Source of the DNA: Bradyrhizobium ottawaense
GTDB lineage: Bacteria; Pseudomonadota; Alphaproteobacteria; Rhizobiales; Xanthobacteraceae
Assembly: GCF_002278135.3 (NCBI RefSeq)
Contig: NZ_CP029425.2
Span: 4,254,001 to 4,318,000, forward strand
Direction: 5' to 3'
DNA: 64,000 bases
Below, piece by piece: positions 34,773 to 44,233 of the stretch. Position 1 is the stretch's first letter, and each line of letters opens with the position of its first letter. The position numbers and the translations under genes were made by a program. The notes under the pieces were generated by a model. It was not told where the DNA came from, did no database searches, and saw nothing but the letters and a program-made list of their open reading frames with translations.

Positions 34773-36394
34773 ACCAGATTACGCCTCCGCCGAAACTCGA
34801 TATCATTCCCGCCAGCGCACCGTTCTCTGATGCGCAGCGCTCTTGGCTGAACGGCTTCTTTGCCGGGCTGCTGTCGCCTGATGTCGCCGCGCCGCTGTCG
34901 GCGGAGCAGGGCGCCGCCGTCATGCAAGGCGCAGCCGGCGACGGTGACGACGGCGAGGCGCCCTGGCACGACCAGACCATGCCGATCGCCGACCGGATGA
35001 AGCTTGCGGAGGGCCGTCCCGTCCGCCGCAAGATGATGGCGGCGATGGCGCAGCAGGATTGCGGCCAGTGCGGCTATAATTGCCACGACTATTCGGAAGC
35101 GATCGCGGGCCGCAGCGAGGCGCGGCTCAATCTCTGCGTCCCCGGCGGCAAGGAAACCGCGCGGATGCTGAAGTCGCTGTACGAGGAGCTGGACAAGGCC
35201 CCGGCGGCCAAGACCGGTGACAAGGCAGCTGACAAGACGGATGCGGTGACCGCGCCGGCCGTGACCGTGACGATCGCAGAGCCGGGCCGCTCGCGCGACA
35301 ACCCGGTGACCGCGACCTTCCTGTCGCGCCGTCTGCTCAACAAGGGCAAGTCGGAGAAGGAAACCTATCACGTCGAGTTCGATCTCTCCGAGAGCAAGCT
35401 CGACTACGTTGTCGGCGACAGCTTTGGCGTGTTCGCGCGCAACGAGGTCGGCCTCGTCGACCAGATCATCGCACTGCTCGGCGCCTCCCACACCACCAAG
35501 GTCAACGGCAAGACGTTGCGCGAGGTGCTGATCGACGACGTCTCGCTTTCGCCGGCACCCGACACGTTGTTCGAATTGATCTCCTTCATCACCGGCGGCG
35601 CGCAGCGCGAGAAGGCGCGGGCGCTGGCGCAGGGCGAGGATCCCGACGGCGATGCCGCCACGCTCGACGTCATGGCGGCGCTGCAGAAGTTCTCGGGCAC
35701 GCGGCCGCATCCGGAGGCTTTCGTCGAGGCGCTCGAGCCGCTGCAGCCACGGCTCTATTCGATCTCGTCCTCGCACAATGCGACGCCCGGAAAGCTGTCG
35801 CTGACGGTCGATTCCGTGCGCTACGTCGTCGGCAAGCGCAAGCGCCTCGGCGTCGCCTCGACCTTCCTCGGCGAGCGCATCGGTGAAGGCGAGAATCTCA
35901 AGGTCTATGTGCAGAAGGCGCACGGTTTCGGCCTGCCGCAGGACCCGAAGACGCCCGTGATCATGATCGGTCCCGGCACCGGCATTGCGCCGTTCCGCGC
36001 TTTCCTGCTCGACCGCAAGGCGACCGGCGCGCCCGGCAAGAACTGGCTGTTCTTCGGCCATCAGCGCAGCGATTGCGACTTCTTCTACCAGGAGGAGCTC
36101 AATGCGATGAAGACCTCGGGTCTGCTGACGCGCATGTCGCTGGCCTGGTCGCGCGACGGCGAGAAGAAGTTCTATGTGCAGGACCGCATGCGCGAGGTCG
36201 GCCGCGAGGTGTGGACGTGGCTCGCCGAAGGCGCGCATCTCTACATCTGCGGCGATGCCAAGCGCATGGCCAAAGACGTCGAGCGCGCGCTGGTCGACAT
36301 CGTCGCCCAGTTCGGGGCGCGCTCGACCGACGAAGCCGTCAGTTTTGTCGCCGAACTCAAGAAGACTGGCCGCTTCCAGGCCGACGTCTACTAA
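34769..36394 (+). CDS. NAD(P)H-dependent FAD reductase with N-terminal 4Fe-4S domain (CysJ-like, no flavodoxin domain)
   Basis: 541 aa. The C-terminal ~360 residues are a CysJ-type ferredoxin-NADP reductase module: LQPRLYSISSS for FAD, MIGPGTGIAPFRAF and YICGDAKRMAKDVE for NAD(P)H. In place of the usual N-terminal FMN/flavodoxin domain there is a motif C98-x2-C101-x3-C105-x17-C123 (DCGQCGYNC ... CVPGG), which resembles the RnfB-type [4Fe-4S] domain. A linker rich in A, K, T and D joins the two. ATGA overlap with nirA makes it the likely electron donor: NAD(P)H to FAD to 4Fe-4S to siroheme. It may be a pseudo-sulfite-reductase partner instead. Confidence 0.85.
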   Translation: MNQITPPPKLDIIPASAPFSDAQRSWLNGFFAGLLSPDVAAPLSAEQGAAVMQGAAGDGDDGEAPWHDQTMPIADRMKLAEGRPVRRKMMAAMAQQDCGQCGYNCHDYSEAIAGRSEARLNLCVPGGKETARMLKSLYEELDKAPAAKTGDKAADKTDAVTAPAVTVTIAEPGRSRDNPVTATFLSRRLLNKGKSEKETYHVEFDLSESKLDYVVGDSFGVFARNEVGLVDQIIALLGASHTTKVNGKTLREVLIDDVSLSPAPDTLFELISFITGGAQREKARALAQGEDPDGDAATLDVMAALQKFSGTRPHPEAFVEALEPLQPRLYSISSSHNATPGKLSLTVDSVRYVVGKRKRLGVASTFLGERIGEGENLKVYVQKAHGFGLPQDPKTPVIMIGPGTGIAPFRAFLLDRKATGAPGKNWLFFGHQRSDCDFFYQEELNAMKTSGLLTRMSLAWSRDGEKKFYVQDRMREVGREVWTWLAEGAHLYICGDAKRMAKDVERALVDIVAQFGARSTDEAVSFVAELKKTGRFQADVY

Positions 36395-36599
36395 AGCGAT
36401 CGTCAGGCTGCCGTCATCCGGGCCGGTTCCAAACGGCTCGGATTTGAACGAATAAGATTCTCGGAACCTGCGCCTGGAGAGAATTTACGTCTGCAATGCG
36501 GCCGCTTCGGAGGAGGCGCATCGCTATTTCCTCCGGCATCTTGCCTCCCGCCCTGGTTGATCCCTCATAATCCCTCAAATGGGGCGTTGGAGATCGACC

Positions 36600-36752
36600 A
36601 TGCGCGAACTATCGGCGGAAGCCAGGCTGCACCTCTACGCGCGCTCGCTCTCGCGGCGGACCGGGGCGAGCATGCATCATTTCGCGCTCTACAGTGCGTT
36701 TGCCGTGATCGCGGCGATCGTGTTTGGCACGTTGTCGGTACATCCGTTCTAA
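36600..36752 (+). CDS. Small single-span membrane protein (50 aa)
   Basis: Short ORF from the ATG at 36600 with a ribosome binding site (GGAG about 8 nt upstream). The first 24 residues are basic and amphipathic (ELSAEARLHLYARSLSRRTGASM), followed by a membrane segment (HFALYSAFAVIAAIVFGTLSV). It has the form of small inner-membrane proteins. It stands alone between the nir genes and a palindromic repeat. Function unknown. Confidence 0.6.
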   Translation: MRELSAEARLHLYARSLSRRTGASMHHFALYSAFAVIAAIVFGTLSVHPF

Positions 36753-36759
36753 AGCTCTC

Positions 36760-36848
36760 GTAGGGTGGGCAAAGCGAAGCGTGCCCACCAACTGCCTCAA
36801 TCATGTAGGCATCGTGGGCACGGCGCTATGCGCCTTTGCCCACCCTAC
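36760..36848. repeat. Inverted-repeat element with GTAGGGTGGGCAAAG ends
   Basis: The outer arms GTAGGGTGGGCAAAG and CTTTGCCCACCCTAC are perfect complements, with inner GCGTGCCCAC opposed by GTGGGCACGG. This palindrome type is common between genes in Bradyrhizobium (from memory). It lies directly after a small gene and 4 bp before the convergent pxpA stop, so it may act as a shared terminator or mRNA-end hairpin. Confidence 0.75.
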
Positions 36849-36852
36849 GGCA

Positions 36853-37638
36853 CTACGGCACCTGTCTTGCTTCACCGCGCTTGAACGGCGCGACCTCGAT
36901 CCCCGCATCCTTCAAGGCCTGACGCAAGGTCCGCGCGATCTCGACGGCGCCGTGCGTGTCGCCGTGGATGCACACCGTGTCCGTGCGCATCTTGACCACC
37001 TTGCCCGTCACCGAAACCACCGCGCCGTCCTGCACCATGCGCACCACGCGGTCGGCGATGGCCTTGGCATCATGGAGCACCGCGCCGGGCTTTTTGCGCG
37101 AGACGAGGTTGCCGTCGTCCTCATAGGCGCGGTCGGCGAACACCTCGTGCACCATCGGCAGATTGGCGTCCTCGCCGGCCTTCACCAGCTTCGAATTGGC
37201 GAGCACGACGAAGATCAGGCTGGGATCGACCGCCCTGATGCCGGCGGCGATCGCCTTCGCCGTCATGTCGTCCTCGCAGGCGACATTGGAGAGCGCGCCA
37301 TGGGCCTTCACATGCGTGACCTTGTGGCCGGCAGCGGTCGCAATCGCCTGCAATGCGCCGATCTGGTAGGCGACGAGGTTCTCGATCTCGGACGCCTTCA
37401 GGCCCGCGATCGGATGGCGGCCAAAACCGTGCAGGTCGCGATATCCGGGATGGGCGCCGACCGAGACGCCGCGCGCCTTCGCCAATTCCACCGTCCGGCG
37501 CATGATGTCGGGGTCGCCGGCATGGAAGCCGCAGGCGACGTTGACCGAGCTTGCAAGCTCGATCATCGCGGCGTCGTTGCCCATCTCCCACGCGCCAAAA
37601 CCTTCGCCGAGGTCGCAATTGAGATCGATCGTCTTCAT
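36853..37638 (-). CDS. pxpA: 5-oxoprolinase subunit A (LamB/YcsF family)
   Basis: 261 aa with the LamB/YcsF start [23 protein letters not shown] and later [10 protein letters not shown] and [17 protein letters not shown]. Part of the prokaryotic ATP-dependent 5-oxoprolinase PxpABC, which opens pyroglutamate to glutamate. Last gene of a pxpB-pxpC-pxpA set; 31 bp separate it from pxpC. Confidence 0.93.
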   Translation of the reverse strand: MKTIDLNCDLGEGFGAWEMGNDAAMIELASSVNVACGFHAGDPDIMRRTVELAKARGVSVGAHPGYRDLHGFGRHPIAGLKASEIENLVAYQIGALQAIATAAGHKVTHVKAHGALSNVACEDDMTAKAIAAGIRAVDPSLIFVVLANSKLVKAGEDANLPMVHEVFADRAYEDDGNLVSRKKPGAVLHDAKAIADRVVRMVQDGAVVSVTGKVVKMRTDTVCIHGDTHGAVEIARTLRQALKDAGIEVAPFKRGEARQVP

Positions 37639-37669
37639 GGGTGCTCTCCGCCTCTGGTCGTCGTGTCGT

Positions 37670-38707
37670 TTATGGCTCCGCCGTCACCTGCCAGGTTCCG
37701 GCATCCATGGCGCTCACAGCATAGCCCGCGACGTTGGCATCGCTGAGCGCCTCGATGTTGAGTGCGACACTGTCGGCAGAGCGCAGACGGGCGGGCAGGT
37801 TGCGGATCAGTTGCGCAAACTTCCTCGCCTCGTCCTGCGCCTCGGCCATGCTGACCGCCCTGAAGCGGAACGCGGTTCCCGCCGAGGTCTGGGCGAGGCG
37901 GCCGACATCGGCCGTGATCACGGTTGCGATCTTGGGATAGCCGCCGGAGGTGCCGCGGTCCATCATCAGCGCGATCGGCGAGCCGTTGCCGGGCACCTGG
38001 ATGCTGCCGTTGACGGTGCCGTCGGAGACGATGTTGTGGCCGTGCAGATGCTTGATGGCGGGGCCCTCGAGCCGGTAGCCCATGCGGTCGGAGGTCGCCG
38101 AGATCTTCCACTCGCTGCCCAGGAACAGCGCCTTGTTGGCGTCGTCGAACTCGTCGTCCTGCGGACCCAGCACGACGCGGATCGGACCGCTAATGGGCTT
38201 GGGCAGTTCGATGCGCAATTCGCCCGCACCGCTTGCAGCATCGACCGAAAATTCGTCACCGGCCTGGAGCGGGCGCGGGTAGGGGCTGCCGAGGCCGGCG
38301 CGGGCATTCACCGCGAGACTGCCGAACACCATCTCGCCTTTGATGGCGCCTTCGATGGCGAGATACGTAAATGCGCCGCCGCGGGCAAAGCCCAGCGTCA
38401 GCGTCTCGCCGTCCTTCAGCGTCACCGATGTGTCCATCGCGACCGGGTTGCCGGCGACGTCCGCATTGCGCGGCGCGCCTGAAATCGCCACGCGCACGGC
38501 GCCATCGCGCGCGGTGAACGTGGCGCCGAACGGACCGATCTCGACGCTGGCCGCGAACGGCTCGTTGCCCACCAGCGTATTCGCCGCCGCCAGCGACAGC
38601 CGATCCATCGCACCACTCACCGTCAAGCCATAGCGCTGCGCGCCGTGGCGTCCGCCGTCCTGAACGGAGCTTGCCGGGCCGATGCTGGCGACGACGAGCC
38701 GGCTCAT
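37670..38707 (-). CDS. pxpC: 5-oxoprolinase subunit C (biotin-dependent carboxyltransferase-like)
   Basis: 345 aa: [35 protein letters not shown] is the family opening, with LLGPQDD-type and [16 protein letters not shown] segments later. It forms the complex with PxpB. Its ATG overlaps the pxpB stop by 4 nt. Confidence 0.93.
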   Translation of the reverse strand: MSRLVVASIGPASSVQDGGRHGAQRYGLTVSGAMDRLSLAAANTLVGNEPFAASVEIGPFGATFTARDGAVRVAISGAPRNADVAGNPVAMDTSVTLKDGETLTLGFARGGAFTYLAIEGAIKGEMVFGSLAVNARAGLGSPYPRPLQAGDEFSVDAASGAGELRIELPKPISGPIRVVLGPQDDEFDDANKALFLGSEWKISATSDRMGYRLEGPAIKHLHGHNIVSDGTVNGSIQVPGNGSPIALMMDRGTSGGYPKIATVITADVGRLAQTSAGTAFRFRAVSMAEAQDEARKFAQLIRNLPARLRSADSVALNIEALSDANVAGYAVSAMDAGTWQVTAEP

Positions 38708-39435
38708 GCGTCCACCTGCTCGGCGACGATCTCGCCGGCTTCCGCAGCGCGGTCCAACTCCTCGAAGGTCTTGTGGTCGATGGGGAAGAACGTGACGCGG
38801 TCACCGGGTTCGGTGAGGAAGGTCGGATCGCGGTGGAGCTGATAGGTTCTGACAGGCGTGCGGCCGAGCAGATGCCAGCCGCTGGGGGCGGCGAGGCACT
38901 GGATCCCGGCCTGGACGCCGCCGATCGAGATCGTGCCGGCGGGCGTGAGCAGCCGCGGATTTTGTCGGCGCGACATGTGCAGGGATTTGTCGAGGCCGCT
39001 GAGATAGGACCAGCCCGGCGTGAAGCCGATCATGGCGACCTTGTAGTCGCCGCCCGCGTGCCGTGCGACGATGTCATCAGGCGTGGTGTTCAGCGCCCTG
39101 GCGACATCCTCGAGGTCGATGCCGTGCTCGCCGCCATAGGCGACGGGAACGCGCCAGCGCCGCGCCTTGGTCACCGGCGGCGGCGGCTGAATGGCGACCG
39201 GCAGCAGCTTTTCGCCGAGCGCGTCGAAACCGATCTTGCCCGGATCGTAATGCACCAGCAGCGAGCGATAGGTCGGCACCGTCTCGGTGATGCCATCGAT
39301 GGGGCTTGCTGCGAGCGCCTTGTCCAGCGCCAGCACGCGCTGGTTGGCATCGTCGTCGATGGTGCGGCTGAACTCGACCGTGACGGCGCAGTCGCCACTG
39401 GGCAGAAGGCGGGGCGGGGGGAGCGTCGCGGCCAT
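38704..39435 (-). CDS. pxpB: 5-oxoprolinase subunit B (allophanate-hydrolase-subunit-1-like)
   Basis: 243 aa from the Met at 39435 (MAATLPPPRLLPSGDCAVTVEFS). The family core is present: GFTPGWSYLSGLDKSLHMSRRQNPR and GSIGIGGVQ-like IGGVQAGIQCLAAPSGWHLLGRTP. The longer ORF start at 39552 adds non-family sequence. First gene of pxpBCA, divergent from the RraA-like gene across ~250 bp. Confidence 0.92.
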   Translation of the reverse strand: MAATLPPPRLLPSGDCAVTVEFSRTIDDDANQRVLALDKALAASPIDGITETVPTYRSLLVHYDPGKIGFDALGEKLLPVAIQPPPPVTKARRWRVPVAYGGEHGIDLEDVARALNTTPDDIVARHAGGDYKVAMIGFTPGWSYLSGLDKSLHMSRRQNPRLLTPAGTISIGGVQAGIQCLAAPSGWHLLGRTPVRTYQLHRDPTFLTEPGDRVTFFPIDHKTFEELDRAAEAGEIVAEQVDA

Positions 39436-39688
39436 TGAGCTGTCGAAGAGCTGTCGAAATCGGGCTTTTGCAGGAGCGGGCTCGAAGTTCCGCTTCACCC
39501 CTGCTTCGCGTAAATGCGCCCGCAAGTCCAATAAATTAATGCAGGAGGCCACGATAAGGCTTTGTTATCGCGTCGCATAACAGCCCACCGGCCCTGCATT
39601 ATTGATAGCCTCTTGGCCCTTGACGCAAAGCGCCCGGCTCGCAAGATGCGCCCGTTCTTTCCCGCCCATCCGGAGCTCGTCTGTTTCC

Positions 39689-40387
39689 ATGTCGCTGTCC
39701 CCCGAAGCCCGCAAGATCCTCGCCGGCATCACCACTGCCACCATCACCACGGTCCTGCTGAAAAAGGGCCTGCGCAATGTGTGGATGCGGGGCGCGCGGC
39801 CGCTGCGCCCGGGCCTGCCGCGTCTGGTGGGGCCGGCCTTCACGCTGCGCTTCGTGCCGGCGCGCGAGGATCTGGCGACGCCGGAATCCTGGTCGTCGCC
39901 GATCTCGACCCGCACCGCGATCGAGGCGATGCCAGAGGGCTATATCGCCGTGGTCGATGCCATGGGCATCACCGATGCCGGCATCTTCGGCGACATCCTC
40001 TGCGCCCGCATGATGAAGCGCGGCGTCACCGCGCTCGTCACTGACGGCGTCGTGCGTGACGTCGAGGGCGTGCTCGGCACCAATCTTCCGGTGTGGTGCG
40101 ACGGCTATGCCGCGCCGCCCTCAGTGGCTGGCCTGACCTTCGTCGGCTGGGGCGAGCCGATCGGCTGCGGCGGGGTTGCCGTTTTTCCGAACGACATCGT
40201 GGTCGCCGACCAGGACGGCTGCGTGCTGATCCCGCAGGCGATGCTCGACCACGTCCTCAACGAGGGCGTCGAGCAGGAGCGGATGGAGGCCTGGATCGTC
40301 AACGAGGTGAACAACGGCGCCGTGCTGCCGGGTCTCTATCCCATGAACGCCGAGACCAAGGCGCGCTACGCCGCCAGCAAGAAGTAA
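39689..40387 (+). CDS. RraA-like / HMG-aldolase family protein
   Basis: 232 aa from MSLSPEARKILAG. The family segment runs GDILCARMMKRGVTALVTDGVVRDVEG, with the Asp and Arg that bind metal and substrate in 4-hydroxy-4-methyl-2-oxoglutarate aldolases, and later FPNDIVVADQDGCVLIP. It could be such an aldolase or an RraA-like protein; the catalytic-looking DG-x2-RD favours an enzyme. A cupin gene follows 19 bp later. Confidence 0.85.
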   Translation: MSLSPEARKILAGITTATITTVLLKKGLRNVWMRGARPLRPGLPRLVGPAFTLRFVPAREDLATPESWSSPISTRTAIEAMPEGYIAVVDAMGITDAGIFGDILCARMMKRGVTALVTDGVVRDVEGVLGTNLPVWCDGYAAPPSVAGLTFVGWGEPIGCGGVAVFPNDIVVADQDGCVLIPQAMLDHVLNEGVEQERMEAWIVNEVNNGAVLPGLYPMNAETKARYAASKK

Positions 40388-40406
40388 CGGAAGCGAGGTC
40401 ATCCCC

Positions 40407-40811
40407 ATGGAAATCACTGTTGCCGGCACGCGGCCGACCCGCCGCGCGCCCAAGGAAAACTTCACCGGCACCGTGTGGCAGGATCCCGTGATCATGGCGC
40501 CCGCGCCGGCACGGCTGAACTGCTCGCGCGTCGCGTTCGAGCCGGGGGCGCGCACCAATTGGCATCACCATCCGCTCGGACAGACGCTCTACGTCATTTC
40601 CGGCGTCGGCCGCGTCCAGACCAAGGGCGGTCCGGTCAGGGAAATCCGCCCCGGCGACACCGTCTGGATCCCGCCGGGTGAGCTGCACTGGCATGGGGCC
40701 TCGCCGACCAACGGCATGTGCCACATCGCCATGCAGGAAGCACTCGACGGCGTCTACTCGACCTGGCTGGAGCCGGTGACGGACGCGGAGTACGGCGCGG
40801 CGCTGGGCTGA
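40407..40811 (+). CDS. Cupin domain protein
   Basis: 134-aa single cupin barrel. The metal-binding motif 1 NWHHHPLGQTLYVISGVGRV and motif 2 GDTVWIPPGELHWHGASP supply three His and a Gln/Glu. It has the form of small cupin enzymes or binding proteins of the carboxymuconolactone-associated type. Close spacing suggests co-transcription with the RraA-like gene and a shared catabolic pathway; substrate unknown. Confidence 0.88.
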   Translation: MEITVAGTRPTRRAPKENFTGTVWQDPVIMAPAPARLNCSRVAFEPGARTNWHHHPLGQTLYVISGVGRVQTKGGPVREIRPGDTVWIPPGELHWHGASPTNGMCHIAMQEALDGVYSTWLEPVTDAEYGAALG

Positions 40812-40819
40812 GGCGCACA

Positions 40820-40868
40820 TGTCCCGGATCGGCGGCCAGCGCTACAACGCTGCACCGCGTCCGGGACA
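40820..40868. repeat. Short palindrome between convergent genes (family A)
   Basis: Ends are the perfect complements TGTCCCGGA and TCCGGGACA, with an inner AGCGCTACAACGCT hairpin-like core. It shares its ends with the longer element at 24496-24630 and likewise separates convergent genes. Confidence 0.6.
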
Positions 40869-40875
40869 CCGCAAC

Positions 40876-41244
40876 CTACATCCGTTCCGCCGTCCACGTG
40901 CCCCTGCACAGCGCACCGCGCCAGGTGCCGGAGCCCGAGGTGCCGCTGAGCCGGCCGAAGCCGACGGCGCGCTTGATGCCGGTGCTCAAGGTGACGTTGA
41001 TGCTGCCGGCGTCCGCCACACGGCCCGATGCCGTCACCGCGGCGCTGGTCGATGCGATCTGCCCATTGTTGATACCGATCGCGACGGTGGCGCCGTTGCC
41101 GCAGGTCTCGCTCGAGGACGAGATCCGCACGTTCCAGGCGCCGTCGAAGCTGGTCGATGCTGCATTTGCCTGTCCGCAGAGCAGGGCGATGGCCGAGATC
41201 GCGGCAAAGATACCCTTGCAAGGAAGTCGCATGACACGCCCCAT
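40876..41244 (-). CDS. Small exported hypothetical protein
   Basis: 122 aa. Signal peptide at about residues 5-28 (LPCKGIFAAISAIALLCGQANAA), then a beta-rich, Ser/Thr/Gly-rich domain with SFDGAWNVRISSSSETCGNG and a terminal GTWRGALCRGTWTAERM; two Cys may pair. It has the outline of small lipocalin-like or heme-free secreted domains (GxWxV start), but I do not name a family. The start may be Met1 (41244) or Met5 (41232). Confidence 0.75.
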   Translation of the reverse strand: MGRVMRLPCKGIFAAISAIALLCGQANAASTSFDGAWNVRISSSSETCGNGATVAIGINNGQIASTSAAVTASGRVADAGSINVTLSTGIKRAVGFGRLSGTSGSGTWRGALCRGTWTAERM

Positions 41245-41382
41245 TGGCTGAACCTGGGGGAAATCGTGTCACGACGCGGGGCGGACCGATGTGAGGGGTG
41301 TCACGCATTGTTCGGACGCTGCCATCGCGCCTAGCGTCGCCGCATCAGCCGGGCAGAGGCGTGAAAGCAGGCGTTCGCGCCA

Positions 41383-42621
41383 TCACCTTGCTTTCGCGGT
41401 GCGGTTGAGCACGCGCGCCAGCGCGACGGCGGAGCTTGTATCGACGAGAGGGGCCTTGCCGACAGTCTTTCGCAATGCGAACGCCTCGGACGCAAAAAGC
41501 TTGTCCGGATCGTCCGGGGCGTCCTTGATGCCGGTGAGCAGGCGGATTTGCATGCCCTTCAGGAGCTCTGTCACGGCCGGTTTGACGATTGTCTTGTCGT
41601 TGGGGTCGGCCAGGAGTGCCTCTTCCCAGCCGCGGTGAGCATTTTTCGGTGTCACGCGCTCCACGAGCTTGTCGTAGCTGGTCTGGTAGGCGCCGATGGC
41701 CACGAGACGATCGTTTTCGGCGAGCTCAGGCGAAGTGATCACCTCGGAGCGCAGCGTCAGCATCTGTTCGTCCGCATGCTCCAGCTCCCGCTTCATGATG
41801 CTGCTTGCAACACCCTGCCAGTGTCGATGAAATCCGAGCTGGGTGAGAGGGTTGATCGTATCCGGCCCCTCAGGCAGCAGGCTGGCTGTGAACTCAATGG
41901 CCAGGAGGCAATAGTCCAGGCCAGACACACGCTGACCGTCCAGCACCAATCTGTCGTCGGTCACCACCAGCCGCTTGGCAACTGCTTCGTCGAGATCGGA
42001 GCCGGCAACCAGGAGATAGCCGCTGCGGCCGAGCGCATTGCCGTCGGCGTAGGAGAACAAGGGCGTGACGATGTTGAGTCCGAACAGACCCGCGACCCGG
42101 TCGTAGATCTTTTCAGCCACGCGCAACCCGTCGGAAACACCCGGCGCGAGCCCGGTCTGTGTGGTCAGGTCGGCGGCCAATTGCAGGACCTGTTGCGCGA
42201 CGTCGTGAAACGGAAGGCGGAACAGCCCGACGAACAGAGACAAATTGTCCTGCTTCATGGGCGCGCGCCTGACGGCGTAGATGTTCTTGAAGTCGACGTA
42301 ACCTGGAGCGGCACCGGCCGCCTTCAGCTGAGCGGCGATCTCGTCGTTGCTCAGGATCGTGGGCCGGCGCTGACGCCCGTCGCCGAAGCTGAACTCGGTG
42401 AGCACGACGCCGAGCGGAAGGAACGAGCTGAAAAACTTGCCGCCCTCTCGCAAGCCCATTTCGACCATGCGCACGCCGAAATAGCTCGCTTCGGGCAGGA
42501 AGGTCTGTCCCGCTGTCATCGCGTTGCCACCGCTCGATGCGACGTAACCGACGTATGGGCGCCGCAACTCGCGGCTCGCCCAGTGCTCCACGACGTTCTT
42601 GAGTGTGGCCCAGACTGTCAT
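41383..42621 (-). CDS. Unrecognised protein in CHAT operon (412 aa)
   Basis: 412 aa from MTVWATLKNVVEHWASR (42621). Soluble, no signal peptide, with two moderately hydrophobic stretches (FFSSFLPLGVVLTEF about 70-90 and CLLAIEFTASLLPEG in the middle). It contains no motif I recognise. It follows the CHAT protease gene by 34 bp and closes the three-gene operon, so it is a candidate substrate or effector of the protease. It reads like alternating helical segments in the second half. Function unknown. Confidence 0.8.
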   Translation of the reverse strand: MTVWATLKNVVEHWASRELRRPYVGYVASSGGNAMTAGQTFLPEASYFGVRMVEMGLREGGKFFSSFLPLGVVLTEFSFGDGRQRRPTILSNDEIAAQLKAAGAAPGYVDFKNIYAVRRAPMKQDNLSLFVGLFRLPFHDVAQQVLQLAADLTTQTGLAPGVSDGLRVAEKIYDRVAGLFGLNIVTPLFSYADGNALGRSGYLLVAGSDLDEAVAKRLVVTDDRLVLDGQRVSGLDYCLLAIEFTASLLPEGPDTINPLTQLGFHRHWQGVASSIMKRELEHADEQMLTLRSEVITSPELAENDRLVAIGAYQTSYDKLVERVTPKNAHRGWEEALLADPNDKTIVKPAVTELLKGMQIRLLTGIKDAPDDPDKLFASEAFALRKTVGKAPLVDTSSAVALARVLNRTAKAR

Positions 42622-42655
42622 GACATCCTTCCACTCCAAGCTGCCCAGTGGTTGC

Positions 42656-44233
42656 TCACTGGCAGCGTGCTGCCCAATCGGTCGACTGCGCCAGCAAGAT
42701 CGGCGAGAGCCAGATCGGGCTCTCTTCATCGTAGTTCAGGCTTTCCCACGATGCGCGGCAGGCTTTGCGGAACGCGACGCAAACGGACCGCGTCTTGTAG
42801 AGCTCGTCATAGAACTCCCTTGCGAACTGCGGCGCGCGTTCGTCCTCGACATTCCAGCGGAAGCCCAAGGCGTAGGGGATCCCGTTCATCACCAGTTGCT
42901 GAACGCAGCCCTTCGAGATGCCACGGCAGGCCGAGAGGTAGACCAGAGTCGTCGTTGAAAGCCCGTCGGATGCCGCCACCCTGTCGAGCTTCAGGCCGAC
43001 CGCTTGCTGCGGTTGCAGTCCGGGAAGGACGAGGGTCGCGGTCTGCTGGCCATCGCTCCAGGCGTGACCGGCATAGTGGAGAATGGTCGGCCGGAATGCG
43101 TCGAGCTGCTTCAGCAGATAGGGGGCGGCCTCGCCCGGAGGGGCATCCGACAAGTTGACGATCTTCAAATCGAAACAGCCCGCGGCACCCAGCTGTTTCA
43201 CATGCTCCAGTTCGGTATCGATATTGCCAAGCTTGTCGAATTTCTTGCCATCGCAGATCGCACTGTCGAGCTTCAGATCGGGATGTTCACCGATCTGAGA
43301 ACGAACGAACATCAGTTTTGCGCCCTGTTTGATCCGCGCTCGCTCGCTGGCCCTTCCGCGGACAAAGGACGGGATGCGCCGGACAATCGGCGCGTATAGA
43401 AGTACGAATGGCCCATTTTCCTCCGAGAGATAACGTACACTCGCCTCGAAGGGCACCGGATAAAAGCCTGCGTCGCTGATGACGAACCGGAACGACAGTC
43501 CCACCAATCCGCCCGCGGACTTCTCGATCTGCGAGAACAGATGTTCGCCGATCGCTTTGACAACGAAGCTCTTGAACAAGCGTGTTCCGATGTCCCGCGT
43601 TTGGCCGAGCCAGTTGTTCAGCGGCATCTCATCGCGCGCATAAGTCTGAGCGGCAGATTTGAGGTCATCGAGATCGCTGATGGTGTTCCAGCGAAGCATA
43701 GGAGAGCCGTCTTCACCCGTTCCGAGCCGGCATTCCACCTTGGCGCTATGGATTTCGATCTCGATCACGCGGAACGCGCCCGGAATCGCATTCGTCTCGT
43801 CGGGATGCCCGGTGAGAATCGCAATGAACGGGCGCAAGATCCGATGCCGGTGCAGCTGCAGCGCGTCCATCGGCAGGATTAGGGCGTTGCCTGCTGCTCT
43901 GCACTCTTCCTCCAGGTCCGCGCAGGTTCCGAACGAAGGCGCGATGACCAGCACGGAGGTGTGGGGGTCCTGGGCCAGGACGACGGTGTTGAGCACGTGC
44001 TTCGCGCCGAGTGTCGTACGTGTGTCGTAAACGGCGCTGGGATCAGTCGGCAACCGGGCGTCGAGCACGAGCAATTCAGTCTCATTCGCGATGAGCCACT
44101 CGCTGGTCTGGTCCGGGGTCATCAAAGGCTTGTCGTACAAGTCCTCCAGGGCCACTCCTGCCGCGAGCAGATGTCCCCGTAGCGTTTCGAACATGTTTGG
44201 TTCGGCGGTGGCTATGGCAATCTTCGCCGTCAT
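42656..44233 (-). CDS. CHAT-domain protease with receiver-like N-terminus
   Basis: 525 aa. C-terminal CHAT (caspase-like) domain: TILHYAGHAW with catalytic His390 and LVYLSACRG with Cys436, then the conserved YALGFRWNVEDERAPQFAREFYDEL. The N-terminal ~125 residues read as a receiver-like alpha/beta fold (KIAIATAEP, LLVLDARLP with Asp58, VLVIAPSF), and a middle region of ~200 residues links the two. The start at 44233 overlaps the upstream PAS/GAF gene by 4 nt; the ORF's longer N-terminus is antisense-like noise. It is likely a regulated cysteine protease switched by the upstream sensor. Confidence 0.88.
   Translation of the reverse strand: MTAKIAIATAEPNMFETLRGHLLAAGVALEDLYDKPLMTPDQTSEWLIANETELLVLDARLPTDPSAVYDTRTTLGAKHVLNTVVLAQDPHTSVLVIAPSFGTCADLEEECRAAGNALILPMDALQLHRHRILRPFIAILTGHPDETNAIPGAFRVIEIEIHSAKVECRLGTGEDGSPMLRWNTISDLDDLKSAAQTYARDEMPLNNWLGQTRDIGTRLFKSFVVKAIGEHLFSQIEKSAGGLVGLSFRFVISDAGFYPVPFEASVRYLSEENGPFVLLYAPIVRRIPSFVRGRASERARIKQGAKLMFVRSQIGEHPDLKLDSAICDGKKFDKLGNIDTELEHVKQLGAAGCFDLKIVNLSDAPPGEAAPYLLKQLDAFRPTILHYAGHAWSDGQQTATLVLPGLQPQQAVGLKLDRVAASDGLSTTTLVYLSACRGISKGCVQQLVMNGIPYALGFRWNVEDERAPQFAREFYDELYKTRSVCVAFRKACRASWESLNYDEESPIWLSPILLAQSTDWAARCQ

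Noticed and set aside
41548..43158. 536-aa plus-strand ORF opposite the CHAT operon
   Set aside because: Antisense to two genes that have real motifs in their own frame.
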